Counted from the first letter of the stretch, positions 35,093 to 46,501 are shown. The stretch is 64,000 bases of DNA from Quercus robur (GCF_932294415.1 NC_065536.1:47217854-47281853), one strand, 5' to 3'. The notes: a model not told the origin generated them from the sequence alone. Numbers and translations are program-made.

Positions 35093-35690
35093 CAATGGTG
35101 GCTCTTGGAATTTTTTTTCAGGGAGGATTAAGAAATTTAAATTAAATAAAATTTAATACAAAAAAAAACTTGAATATATTGAGTCATAAAAAATGCAAAT
35201 ATATGAAATTTTACAATTTCTACGAGTTTTCATTATTAATTTTTATTATCTATTGTCAATGTGGCTAGGTGTGACATTTATTTATTTTTTTGCAGTTGTC
35301 ATTATTTTTATAAAAATAATTTAAACTAAAATGACAAAATGCAACCCACTGACACTATATTATTTATTAACCCAAACATCCATATTCATCCATACATAAA
35401 TATTACACTAAGTGTCTACTTAGCCAATCAAATATTTGAACAATTGTTAACTTTACTTTTTTTTTTCTTCAATTACTTACTAACATAGATAATACACTAA
35501 ATGTATAATTGTTTTTTAGTTTTAGGTTGTATTGATTTATGATTAAGGTGTGCAAGATTTCAGCCAATGTATGCAAAAATATTTTTAAGCATAAAATAAA
35601 ATAATAAAAATTATTTTTTTATATAAATTATTATTTTTTAAGTCAAGGGGTTCATTTGAACCCCCTGAACAACAAGTGCCGCTGCCACTG
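35093..35690. mobile_element. Non-autonomous hAT element, 598 bp, perfect 8-bp TSD
   Basis: The left end is CAATGGTGGCTCTTGG and the reverse complement of the right end is CAGTGGCAGCGGCACTTG, imperfect TIRs of the CAGTGGCGG type known from plant hAT elements. ATGTTAAA is duplicated exactly at 35085-35092 and 35691-35698. No coding capacity. Confidence 0.8.
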
Positions 35691-35834
35691 ATGTTAAACG
35701 TTTCTTGCATTGCATAAGTTACTAACTAATTATTACCTCAACTGGTAAAATTTCTTGTCATCGAATAAGAGATTTATGGTTCAATCATGGAAGAAGTGCA
35801 TTGTGGGAGCAGACTTGAATTTAAAATATCCATT

Positions 35835-36763
35835 TGTTAGGTTCTAAAAGTTTAGAACAATTGGCAAATCGTGAACACAAACTTGTCTAGATATAGATCT
35901 TAGAGTCTATAGGTATTATTAGACAATGCTCAAGGTGATTCAAGTCAAGATTCAAGAACATACAGGCTACAGGAAGAAGATTTCATAATCTGTCTGGTTC
36001 GATCGATCGAAAGACAGGCTCAATCGATCGAAAGTCGTATCTGCAGAATTTTAATTAAGCCCAAACAACAATTCAAGCCTATTAAGGATTAGGGTTTCAG
36101 ATCTACTTCTCCCAGTATATAAAGGAAACCCTAAGTATGTTTTTATAAGGCTTTTTAGAGAGAGAAGAGAGTGCCTCTTTTGTAGATCTAGGGTTTTGTA
36201 CCCAAAAGCTCTCTTATGTCTTCTACCGGTGTTATTACTTGAAGAATCTCAAGATCCGGTATTGTAGAAGTTGCTGCCTTCTTTAGTTATCAAAGGTGCT
36301 GATGATCTAAACCTTCAAGGGTGGTCTTAGAGTCACAAACAGGAGAGTTTGTGTTGCTAAACCTTTGAGTGGCATCTCAAAGTCACAAACGTGGGTGTTT
36401 GTGTTTTGCAAAGGCCAAAGAAAGAAGGAGTCTGTGGTCTTAGAGCTTGCACGTGGTCGTTTCTGTAAGTTTCTACTAGTGGGTAGCAATAAGATGTTAG
36501 TGGTCTAAGTTGCTATTGTAAAACTTCGATTCTTTCTAGTGGATTTGCTTTTTACCTTGAGGATAGCTAGGTTAAATCCTCCCCAGGTTTTTTACCGGTT
36601 TGGTTTTCCTAGGTTATCATATCATTGTATTTTTTATTTTCCGCTGATATACATTGATATGATATATTTTTGTTAACCAAAATTTTTTAATTTGACTAAG
36701 TAATCACTTGGCTAATTACCTAGGTTAATCTGATTGTGGCTTTAAGGGGTCTAAAAACTATCA
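35835..36763 (+). repeat. 5' LTR, 929 bp, of the gag-only element
   Basis: TG..CA bounded. It includes 'cccagtatataaaggaaaccc' near 36112-36132, which contains TATATAAAGG as the likely transcription start signal, and a cluster of 'gatcgatcgaaag' repeats near 36001-36030. It is followed after two bases by the primer-binding site. Confidence 0.9.
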
Positions 36764-36821
36764 AGTGATATCAGAGCAGGTTGCTCTCTTATTATAGATC
36801 TTTTGATCTCTGAGCTGATCT

Positions 36822-37751
36822 TTGACCCCTGTTGTCATGGATAATTTGAAGTGTCTTTCTAATCATGTTTCTGCTCATGCTTCCGTTGATTTTATTGATG
36901 CCTGTGAAACTCTTCGTAAGGAATTATTGAAATCTACGAAAATTGCTAAGAAATTCAAGGAAGAGTTAAAATTGGCTAATCTTGAAAAAGAGGAATTGAT
37001 TGTTAGATTAGATGAATCTAATAAAAAGAATGAATTTTTGAGAAATCAAATTTCCTCTTAAGATGAGAAGATGAAAAGCTTGGAACAAGAATTAGTTAAA
37101 TCTAAAGCTAAAATTGAAAATTTGACTTGTACCAAGTTTGCTATTGATAACAAAAGTGTTTTTGTTTCTCTTAAGCCTAAAACTGAGAAAGTTTATATCC
37201 CTCATTTTAAGATGAATAATAAAGAAAAGGCTTATTTTGTTAGGTTAGACAAAGGTAAAAGTTCTGATGAAGTTTCTAAACCTAAGTCTAAACCTACTAT
37301 TAGAGAGCATAATAAATTTGTTTTTGTACCTACTTGTCACCTTTGTGGTGTTGTTGGTCATATTTGACCAAATTGTTCTTTGTTGAGGTAAAAACCAAAA
37401 TCTGAGACTAGATTTGTTGTTAGGAATACTGATGTTCCTAAATTTGTTCCTGTTTGTCACTTTTGTGGTGTCTCTGGTCACATTCGTCCTAATTGTCATA
37501 AATTGAAATTTAAGCATTCAGTGTTTCAATCTAGGATATGTGATGATATTTCTCCTACCATAAGTCTATATAAATTGTTTCATATTATTTTGAAAAATAT
37601 GAGCTTGTTGGCTTGTGAAAGGAATTTGCAGGATTTCAATCTTTCTCAGAAGATTAGTGTAATCCCTCAAATATACTTTGCTTCACATGGATTTTCACCT
37701 ACAAAGCCGAAAACTCGTGCTAGATGGGTGAGAAAAGATTCTCTAAGGTGA
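36822..37751 (+). pseudogene. Gag-like gene with two zinc knuckles, three stops
   Basis: A single reading frame starts MTPVVMDNLKCLSNHVSAHA and contains a Lys/Glu-rich coiled-coil stretch, then two CX2CX4HX4C knuckles, CHLCGVVGHI.PNC and CHFCGVSGHIRPNC. Stops interrupt it at 37059-37061, 37365-37367 (inside the first knuckle) and 37389-37391, and it ends at 37749-37751. Zinc knuckles bind retroelement RNA in gag proteins. The second knuckle is intact. No gag capsid-fold motif was recognised, so only the C-terminal half of gag may be represented. Confidence 0.75.
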
Positions 37752-40244
37752 GTGTTGCTGACTTGTCCCTGATTTAATTCTTTCAATTATTTGTGGACAT
37801 GTTTTGTTTTTGTTTTTGGTTGTTTTATTTTCTTGGTTGTTTTTTTTAATAAAAAAAAAAAAACCCAAAAACATTGAAAAATTCAAACACACAAAAATAT
37901 TTTATTTTGTGTCTAATTTTATTTTTCTTGAGGATTACACGAATTATGATATCTCTCTCTTGATTTAGAACATGCTTGACATTGTGGAGAAACTTGAATA
38001 GTATGTGTTATATAAGTGCTAAGCTTTTTCTGATTTTGTATGAGTATGTACTAGTTTGTACATGTACTCATGGATTAATTAAGAAATTGATATTTCCTGT
38101 TTGTATACCATTTATAGCTTAATTAAGCATTGTCATGCATTACATTTGCATTGTTCATTTAGCATAATGTGTGCTTTTTGTTTTTGGTCATAAATTTTTT
38201 TTTAAAACCAAAAAGATTTTTGTGTTTTGTATTTTACATCTTTGATTTATAATCAAGTATTGGCCATATTATCTTTACATAACATGTTTATGTACCTTGT
38301 TTAGCTTGGATGAGCTTCTTTTATTGCACTTTACTAGTTTGAGCTTTGTAGTGCATGTTGTGTGGGAGATGTTTATAGTTTTTGATCACTTTGTCTTGAT
38401 CTTGAAGTCACATGTCTTTGACTGTCGGACTTGAACCTTTTGAGAAAGGCATAAATAACCATCTCACCACTGTTTACTAGCCATTCATGACCACCTTAGT
38501 GCATATCGTAAGATTTTGTGCTCGAGAAAGTGTAGCACATGCACAAAAAGAATATAAGGTGTAGCCTCGGTTTAAATGTTAAAATTGGTGTGTGTACATT
38601 ATTGAACTTAATGTTAAATCAATCAAATAAAATTGGTGTATACATTATTCTGGCTATTTTAATAAGTTTCTGATCAAATAAAAATTTGTGTGTACAATAT
38701 GAGGCAAATCAAGAAACTTATATGATTGCAAGCTTGTTTTCTAGGAGATGTGGGAGTTATATGATGTAACTCTTTAGGTGATAGTCTCTTTCAAATTTAT
38801 GTGATGAATTTTGTAGAAATTGTGCCTGATTTCTATTCACATATCACCTCACATGTATCTCAAGCTTTTGCTAGTTGCACACACTACATAAGTTACTCTT
38901 TGCTAAACTTGGTACATTATATTGTGTGTGACCTTGTTGTGGCCATCCAAGATTACATGTTCCTGGATTTTGTGCAAAATGTGTTTAATGTTTGAGTTTT
39001 GGAGACAAATTGGTTGAAAAACTTGTTTTTGGAAGATCTGGATTGAATTCAAGTATTTTTGAAAAACTTTTAATCTCATACTCATGCATCTCATTCATGA
39101 AATATTGTGCTTTGAGGAGTTTTTGCATTAAATTGCTCTGTTTCTTTAAAAAATTGATTTTTCCAGATTTTCAATCAATTGAATATGTCTCTCGACCAAT
39201 CAAAATTGCGATAAAAATTTTTGGTTTGAATCTGCCTAACTCGATTGGCATTCAATCGATGCTCGATCAATTGAAACTGAAAAATTTTAGTTTTTAAGTA
39301 TTTGACCAAAAATTTTTCATGCATCATTTATGTTTAGGATTCACATGCTTTGCATTGATTTTCTATATCCATCTTGCAGTTTTGCAGTCATATCTCTCAT
39401 TATTTTCACACATAACATGCATACACTTTGCTAAATTGGGTACTCAACTTGATTTAAAAATTGATTGATTAATTTTTGATTTTATGTATGAACTGCAGAA
39501 AATATTTTCTCTTAAGAGATATGATGGATAATCAATTTGCAAATATTTTCTCTCCTCATGCAACTATTTATGGGTCACATAGTGTCAAGTTTGCATTTAT
39601 TGAAAGAGAGAATATTTTTCTTTATGTGTATCCTCAACTTAATTTTTTTAAGATTAGGTTTGTGTGTTTTTCTTTTCCCCACCTCCTAATTTTTCTCCAA
39701 AATTGTTTTTCCCAAATCTTGTTTTGTTTTTCCTATTTTTATAGGGGGAGAAGCTTGTTTTTAATCCTTGTCGTTCATAGGGGGAGTTTTTTGCTCTTCA
39801 TAGGGAGAGTTGTCTCTATTTTCTCTTATTCTCTGTTGCATATGTTTTCTATCGACCTTCTGATTGGGTTGTCTTTGTCAATACGTGACAAAAAAGGGGA
39901 GAAATAAATGAAATGTGGGAATCCTGTTTGTTTTGTTTAGGGGGAGTTGAATTTGTTTTTGAAAGGGGGAGAATATAAAAACTAACAAGTTTTTATTTTG
40001 TGTTTCATATTATTGTTTATATGTCTTTCTTTCCACATATGCAGTGATGTGTTTGTTGGGTGTTTCAGGAAAGATAGGTGCATTCTGATTAATACCTTCT
40101 ACCTCTTATTGGCAACTTCTTGGTTAGGAAGTCTTAGATTGGAATTTGTGATGTAATTAGGCATTTTATTGTATTGGGTTGTTCTTGTATTTGAGCATTT
40201 CATTTTGTATGAAAGTTTTGTCACGAATTACCAAGGGGGGAGAT
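37752..40244 (+). other. Non-coding interior with repeated GGGGAG purine tracts
   Basis: No pol domain was found. Between about 39744 and 40240 there are at least seven purine tracts of the AGGGGGAG type (near 39744, 39778, 39806, 39894, 39940, 39965 and 40234). Only the last abuts the 3' LTR and can be the primary polypurine tract. The others look like degenerate duplicates. Confidence 0.7.
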
Positions 40245-41173
40245 TGTTAGGTTCTAAAAGTTTAGAACAATTGGCAAATCATGAACACAAACTTGTTTAG
40301 ATATAGATCTTAGACTTTATAGGTATTATTAGACAATGCTCAAGGTGAATTAAGTCAAGATTCAAAAACATACAAGCTGCAGGAAGAAGATTTCATAATC
40401 TATCTAGTTCGATCAATCGAAAGACAGGCTCGATCGATCGAAAGTAGTATCTGCAGAATTTTAATTAAGCCCAAACAATAGTTCAAGCCTATTAAGGATT
40501 AGAGTTTCAGATCTACTTCTCCCAATATATAAAGGAAACCCTAAGCACGTTTTTATAAGGCTTTTTAGAGAGAGAAGAGAGTGCCTCTTTTGTAGATCTA
40601 GGATTTTGTACCCAAAAGCTCTCTTATGTCTTCTACCAGTGTTATTACTTGAAGAATCTCAAGATCCGATATTGTAGAAATTGCTGCCTTCTCTAGTCAT
40701 CAAAGGTGCTGATGATCTAAACCTTCAAGGGTGGTCTTGGAGTCACAAACAGGAGAGTTTGTGTTGCTAAACCTTTGAGTGGAATCTCAAAGTCACAAAC
40801 GTGGGTGTTTGTGTTTTGCAAAGGCCAAAGAAAGAAGGAGTCTGTGGTCTCAGAGCTTGCACGTGGTCGTATCTGTAAGTTTCTATTGGTTGGTAGCAAT
40901 AGGATGTTAGTGGTCTAAGGTGCTATTGTAAAATTTCGATTCTTTCTAGTGGATTTGCTTTTTACCTTGAGGATAGCTAGGTTAAATCCTCCCCAGGTTT
41001 TTTATCGGTTTGGTTTTCTTGGGTTATCATATCATTGTGTTTTTTATTTTCCGCTGCTATACATTGATATGATATATTTGTGTTAACCTAGATTTGTTAA
41101 TTTGACTAAGTAATCACTTGACTAATTACCTAGGTTAATCTGATTGTGGTTTTAAGGGGTCTAAAAACTATCA
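40245..41173 (+). repeat. 3' LTR, 929 bp, of the gag-only element
   Basis: Same length and termini as the 5' LTR and directly followed by CCATT. Differences from the 5' LTR are scattered substitutions, mostly transitions. Confidence 0.9.
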
Positions 41174-41224
41174 CCATTGACAGTGCTTTAAGGTTTAGTA
41201 CTAGGCATTGTGTGCCTAATTATT

Positions 41225-41540
41225 CATTACTTAAAGTAGAGATATCGGAGGCGTTCACCTTACACAGTGTATCATGATCTTCGAGAAGTTTATTGGTGGA
41301 ACAAAATGAAAAGAGAAATATTATCACCTTTTATGGAGCAATGCCTAATCTACCAACAAGTCAAACTAGAACATCAAAGGCTCTTAGGGTTGCTATAACC
41401 ACTCTCTATACCCGAGTGGAAGTGGAAACACATCTATGGAATTTGTGTCTAGATTACTGAGGTGACCTAAGAGTTTTGATGCTATTTTGGTGGAGGTGGA
41501 TTAATCCAAATGAACTATTCTCATGATAGGCTTGCAAAAC
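41225..41540 (+). pseudogene. Ty3/gypsy chromovirus-type integrase fragment
   Basis: The plus strand, with frame changes, encodes AYTLHS, then a degenerate zinc-binding region. After that come CLIYQQVKLEHQRLLGLL, a stop, and PLSIPEWKWKHIYGICV. This is the signature stretch between the integrase zinc-binding and catalytic domains of chromoviruses. There is no LTR or other pol domain nearby. The gag-only element landed just upstream. Confidence 0.75.
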
Positions 41541-42529
41541 TGTTGGAAAAATCAAATCTCATAAGTAATATTGATAATCATTAACAAGTTTTTGTCCTCA
41601 ACATTAATAAAAAACTTAGCTACTCATGGTCATTGAAATAAAACACTAAACATTAAAATAAAAAAAATTAAATAAAAATTGGACTGAAGGAGAGAAGTCA
41701 TTGTGTTGTCTTGGGGAAAAGTCACAGAGAAAGCAACACATGCGGCAGCCCCTTTCCCCCTATTTTATTTTTTTCCTTCTCTTCAGCTTTCGTTTCACAT
41801 TCAACCCTAGCGCCTTTTATATCTCTAGCTGTTGTAGAGAAACCCTAAAAGAGTAAGGAAATTCAGCTAGTGATATTTGTCAAATTTTCAGGCCCATGTT
41901 GTGAGGTGAATTCGGCCAAGTAAAATTCAAAATCTGGGCTTTACCTAAACTACAACGTTCTAACCCTTTGAGTTATCTTTCCAGCCCAACTTCAATCACC
42001 ACAATCCAATATTTGAGCTGAGAGTTATACCTAAAAGACTGAGACATGCACAAAAATATCTTGATTCCAAGTAGGACATTTTCTGCAATTGGCTTCTTTC
42101 CGTAATTGATCAGGCTTCTCCGCATGTTGTACTTCTTTGAGTCTAAGTTGGGTTCAGCCTACTGAATTAGATTCCATCCTTCTGCCTTAAATAAAGCCCA
42201 TTAGCATGTAAAGACTTTATTACCTATTAACCAAAGATAATATATACTTAGTCACAAAATAATATCAAAGTAAGGCTAAATATGCAAAGATAAGAGTACA
42301 TTATTTTATATACTTCATGCATATCACTAATTGCTTTGCAAGTCTTGATAAATCAAATTTTCTGAATTAATGGATTCCTCCTTACGTTAGAAATTCTCAA
42401 GAAAAGGTCTGAATGATCAACTCTTCAATAAGTTGTTAGAATCAATAGGTCTTTAAATTGTTCATTTGAAAAAATTGGAGTTGATTCTTTGTCACAGTAG
42501 TAAATAGGATAGGAGAGAAAATAGAATTT
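41541..42529. other. Intergenic, nothing recognised
   Basis: AT-rich sequence with no recognisable domain, repeat or element boundary. Confidence 0.45.
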
Positions 42530-43060
42530 GTTTCTTCATTTAAGATGCTATCCTTTCACCTTAAATATATTACCATTCTTAGAATTCTCAATCTCTATGA
42601 TACCATAGGGGAAAACCATTTTTTACAATGAAAGGTTTAGTCCATCTAGATCTCAATTTTTTTGGGGAAACAAATGTAACCTAGAATGATACAAAAAACA
42701 ACTTTTTAGAGATGGTTCAAAAGATTTCCTTAAAATATGTTCATCATGAAAAACCTTCATTCTTTCTCTATAAATCTTAGAATTCTCATATGCATCACAT
42801 CAAATTTCTTCTAACTCATTCAATTGCAATTTTCTCAATGGACTAACCTTATCTAGGTTAAAGTTTAACATCTTTAGTTCCCAATACAATTTATGTTCCA
42901 ATTTTGTAGGCAAGTGACAAGCTTTACCTAGAAGAGTCGATAGGGGGACAAACCAAGAATATTTCTATAAGCAGTGCGATATGCCCAAAACGCATTAGTC
43001 AACCTCAAAGACCAATTTTTATGATTTGGTTAAACCGTCTTTTTCAAAATTTGTTTGATC
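42530..43060 (-). pseudogene. Ty3/gypsy (Athila/TAT-like) integrase C-terminal fragment
   Basis: On the minus strand, broken by stops and frameshifts, one can read WSLRLTNAFWAYRTAYR, then YGKACHLPTKLEH, then RKLQLNELEE, then DAYENSKIYRERMKVFHD, then YHSRLHLFP. These are the ordered landmarks of the integrase catalytic end and C-terminus in Athila-type gypsy elements. A downstream GIIEIENSKNGNIFKVKG matches the usual tail. The end of this fragment is duplicated at 45888-46455. Confidence 0.8.
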
Positions 43061-43308
43061 TCCCTATTGGCTCTCATTTAACCCCAATTGCATTGCATAT
43101 CACTTCACAGTGATGAATTGTTATTTTGATTGTTTGCTTTCCAATTGATTTACATGATTTAAATCTTCAAGTCATAGTGATCAAAATGACAGTTCATGAG
43201 CCTTAATCGGACAACTGGATTGAAAAATATTAAAGAAATGAGTTTTAACAATAAAATGCACTTGCATGAAGCAAGTCCCGACTATATGTGATTAAGAACT
43301 CTTAATTC
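42758..43308. repeat. Direct repeat, left copy (second copy at 45888-46455)
   Basis: About 550 bases starting 'ccttcattctttctctataaatc' and ending 'gattaagaactcttaattcta' recur downstream with about 5% differences. The two copies flank the SWEET fragments, implying a segmental duplication or a rearrangement around them. Confidence 0.85.
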
Positions 43309-43330
43309 TAATGTTGAATTTTGACTGTAG

Positions 43331-44111
43331 AACTCAACACTCAAAGTATTCGTTTCTACGAACATGGGTTTGTTCTCCTTAATCCTTCTAGCCACACACT
43401 TTGCAGTGTAAGAAAAATTCAATGTAGAATTTCTGGGATGGATTTGCGTTGCCATTTCTGTTAGTATTTTTGCAGCACCCTTAAGCATTGTGGTAGGTAA
43501 AATAATTAATTATTTGAAGTCAAGAGGTTTGGATACTCTTTTTTTTAAGAAAACTACTCGCAAGCATTTTACTTTTCTTTCCTTTTTGAAGGCACAAGTA
43601 ATTTGAACTAGGAGTGTGGAGTTTATGCCATTTAATTTATCATTTTTCCTCACATGGAGTGTCGTAATGTGGTTTGCATATGGTTTGTTCCTCAATGACA
43701 TTTTTATTATTGTATTAATCTCCATTTGCAAATTCTCTCACTATTTTAGATACTTTCAGCTATTGAATTTTAGCTTAATTTCTTCATGTTTTCTTAATTG
43801 TTTAGATCCCAAATATTGTGGGTTTTGTCTTGGGGCTACTTCAGATGTTGCTATATGTAATACACAGAAACAAAAAGAAGGTTATAGAGGAAAATGAACT
43901 ACCTGATCAACAGTTGAAAAATATTGTGATCATATCCACTCTAGGGATTACTGAAGTGTTTCCAGTTGATGCTCAATCATATGCTAATGGTGAGAGTATG
44001 AGCAATGGTGCAAAGGAGCGTGAACAACTAGAGGAGCTTGAGAAAAGCATGGAAACCCAAAGTGATCTCAACCCAATTGAAAGCCAATTTAATTCACATG
44101 TATTATCATAA
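43331..44111 (+). pseudogene. SWEET sugar transporter, 3' exons, copy A
   Basis: Three exons remain. Exon 43331-43492 includes NMGLFSLILLATHFAV, a stop (43409-43411), then EFLGWICVAISVSIFAAPLS. Exon 43592-43711 reads AQVI, a stop (43604-43606), then [14 protein letters not shown] and [15 protein letters not shown]. Exon 43806-44111 reads [20 protein letters not shown] followed by a hydrophilic C-terminal tail ending SHVLS. Splice sites are intact and the reading matches the second MtN3/saliva repeat of clade III-like SWEET bidirectional sugar transporters of the plasma membrane. The 5' exons are absent; a gypsy fragment directly abuts the first remaining exon. Two stops and the missing half make it a pseudogene. 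Confidence 0.88.
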
Positions 44112-44320
44112 TCTTGTTGTTTATTAAGTTTACTGTTTAATGTTTTGGCCAAAAGTGCCTTCCATGTTGCATTTGTTGTTTTCCTCTCTCTTTGTGTGCA
44201 AGCATAGCACATGTTGGTATTGTAATAGTACATATATCGATCAAAGAAATTTGTTCATCGTTGTTGATCTTATTCCACATTAACGTGCGAGGTCCAATTT
44301 TAACTTGAACTTTTATAAGT
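44112..44320. other. 3' flank of SWEET copy A
   Basis: Short AT-rich region. Nothing was recognised before the terminal repeat at 44321. Confidence 0.4.
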
Positions 44321-45557
44321 CACTACAAAAAAAAAAAAAAAAAAAATGTTTATTACAACAAGAAAAAATTATTGCAATAACATCAAAGTCATTGCAATAG
44401 TTGATGCGAGTTGTTACAATAAATTTTGAGGTAATAAGTTTTTGCAACAAAAAAATCCATTGTAATAATAACTAGATATTTTAATGGAAACTTTAATGCA
44501 ATGATATATATGTTGTTGCAATAAACAATTTATTGCAATGATATATTCGTTTTAATAAATAATTATTTTTCATTGTAATAGATAGTAAAATAATCCATGC
44601 TTTAATTTTTATTTTCTCAATAACGATCTAAGTAATATGTATATAATGATTATTATATTGCAGGCCAACATTTTATCGAATTTTTAAAAAGAAATTAACC
44701 CAAGGCTTCCAATTGGTACCTTATGTGGTGGCATTATTCAATTCCATACTTTGGTTGTACTACATGATGCTTAAAAAATATGCTATGCTTCTCGTCACAA
44801 TCAACTCATTGGGATGTGTTATAGAGATGATATATATCATCATGTATATTATTTATGCACCAATGGCACCCAGGGTTAGTATTAAAAGCATATTAGTTGA
44901 GAAACTATATGATTTTATTCACCCAATTATATATATGCTTTAACTTAATTAATGTTGAATTTTGACTGCAAAACTCAACTCTTAAAGTATTCATTTCTAT
45001 GAACATGGGTTTGTTTTCCTTAATCCTTCTTGTCACAAACTTTGCAATGAAAGAAAAATTTTGCTTTGAATTTCTAGGATGGATTTGCATTGGTGTTTTT
45101 GTTAGTGTTTTCGCAGCACTGTTAAACATTATGGTGAGTAAAATAATTAAAACACTTGAGGTCAAGAGGTCAGGATAATCTTGTTTTTTCAAAAAATAAA
45201 AAGAAAAATAAAAATAAAAAGATAAAAAGAAAAATGAAAACTACGCGTGAGCATTTTACTTTTCTTTCCTTTTTGTAGGCACAAGTAATTCAAACTAAGA
45301 GTGATATTTTATTGCAATAAAGACATCATTGTAATTGTTTAATATCAATTATTTTACAATCTATTTCAATGACAAACATGAAACAAATATATCATTGTAA
45401 TGACTTGATATCAATTATTTTTCAATTTATTGCAATGACAAATATGAAACAATTATTTATTATAACGAATATATTGTTGCAATAAATTGTTTATTGCAAA
45501 AGCATATATATCATTGCATCAAAGTTGTCGTTAAAATACTTAGTGATTATTGCAATG

Positions 45558-45595
<38 letters not shown>

Positions 45596-45709
45596 AGAAA
45601 CTTTTTACCTCAAAATTTATTGCAACAACTTGCATCAACTATTGCAATGACTTTGACGTTATTGCAACCATTTTTTGTTGTTGTAATAAACAATTTTTCT
45701 TTTAATGTG
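44321..45709. mobile_element. CACTA-like TIR element carrying SWEET exons, about 1.39 kb
   Basis: The left end starts CACTACAAAAAAAA, the canonical CACTA beginning. The reverse complement of the right end starts CACATTAAAAGAAAAA. About 250-270 bases on each side are inverted copies of each other, built of 'attgcaataa' motifs: left 44321-44570, right about 45440-45709, sharing for example TTGATGC[AG]AGTTGTT. Between the arms lie SWEET exons. No clear 3-bp target duplication was found (flanks agt and ttc), so the right boundary is approximate. A T34 run lies at 45560-45593. No transposase is present. Confidence 0.72.
44664..45303 (+). pseudogene. SWEET sugar transporter fragment, copy B, inside the CACTA-like element
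   Basis: Exon 44664-44874 reads PTFYRIFKKKLTQGFQLVPY and continues through LYYMMLKKYAMLLVTINSLG to IIMYIIYAP, the SWEET start of the second half, without stops. Exon 44972-45133 (NSTLKVFISMNMGLFSLIL to FLGWICIGVFVSVFAALLN) is also open, but its acceptor is lost: copy A has 'ctgtag', here 'ctgcaa'. A third exon starts at 45279 (AQVIQTKS) and is cut at 45303, where 'attgcaataa' element sequence begins. The fragment lacks start and end and cannot encode a transporter. It is paralogous to copy A, including introns. Confidence 0.88.
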
Positions 45710-45832
45710 TTCAACAAAAAACTAGAGTTCAATTCCCACCTACACTAAAAATCAATTAGTGTTTTGATTTGTTGATAAAAAGTAATCACCAAGAGTAGCG
45801 TTGAAATTTAATAAGAAAAAATTACATCAATG

Positions 45833-45885
45833 TTTTAATTTTTACTTTCTCAATAATGATATAAGTAATGTGTATATAATGATTA
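45833..45885 (+). pseudogene. Remnant of a SWEET intron outside the element
   Basis: 'ttttaatttttactttctcaataatgatataagtaatgtgtatataatgatta' matches the intron directly upstream of the captured SWEET exon at 44600-44655 with few differences. It stops where the duplicated gypsy fragment begins, and so marks a further SWEET copy destroyed at this locus. Confidence 0.6.
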
Positions 45886-45887
45886 CC

Positions 45888-46455
45888 TTCATTCTTTCTC
45901 TATAAATCTTAGAATTCTCATATGCGTCACGTCAATTTTCTTCTAACTCATTCAATTGCAATTTTCTCAATGGACTAACCTTATCTAAGTTAAAGTTTAA
46001 CATCTTTAGTTCCCAATACAATTTATGTTCCAATTTCGTAGGCAAGTGACAAGCTTTACCTAGAAAAGTCGATAGGGGGACAAACCAAGAATATTCCTAT
46101 AAGTAGTGTGGTATACCCAAAACGCATCATTCAACCTCAAAGACCAATTTTTATGATTTGGTTAAACCGTCTTTTTCAAAAAAAAATTGATCTCCCTATT
46201 GGCTAACTCAACTCTCATTTAACCCCACTTGCATTGCATATCACTTCACAGTGATGAATTGTTATTTTGACTGCTTGCTTTCCAATTGACTTACATGATT
46301 TGAATCTCCAAGTCATAGTGATCAAAATGATAGTTCATGAGCCTTAATCAGACACAACCGGATTGAAAATATTAAAGAAACAAGTTTTAACAATAAATTG
46401 CACTTGCATGAAGTAAGTCCCAACTATATGTGATTAAGAACTCTTAATTCTAATT
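45888..46455. repeat. Direct repeat, right copy, with gypsy integrase fragment (-)
   Basis: Second copy of 42758-43308. The minus strand again encodes AYENSKIYRERMK and the upstream integrase landmarks to about 46190. It continues to 'gattaagaactcttaattctaattggtata', whereas the left copy is interrupted at 'taat' by SWEET sequence. Confidence 0.85.
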
Positions 46456-46501
46456 GGTATATTTTTAGTCCAACTTAAATTAAATGATGTGTAATAATAT
46501 T

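Larger units (their letters stand above)
35835..41173 (+). mobile_element. Gag-only LTR retrotransposon, 5.34 kb, perfect 5-bp TSD
   Basis: Two 929-bp LTRs (35835-36763 and 40245-41173) begin TGTTAGGTTCTAAAAG and end AAAACTATCA. They differ at roughly 6% of the first 210 bases by eye. The target duplication CCATT is exact at 35830-35834 and 41174-41178. A primer site TGATATCAGAGC (36766-36777) resembles the initiator-Met tRNA site used by many copia elements. A polypurine stretch ending GGGGGGAGAT lies at about 40234-40244. The 3.5-kb interior has a broken gag-like frame and no protease, RT, RNase H or integrase, so the element would depend on another one for mobilisation. Copia-like affinity is inference from the primer site and zinc knuckles. 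Confidence 0.9.

Noticed and set aside
36307-36489. Minus-strand open frame repeated at 40717
   Set aside because: Located in the two LTRs of the gag-only element; no domain.
38801-39907. Open frames in the interior of the gag-only element
   Set aside because: Phe-rich, no retroelement domain, and no sign of pol or envelope motifs. Treated as non-coding interior.
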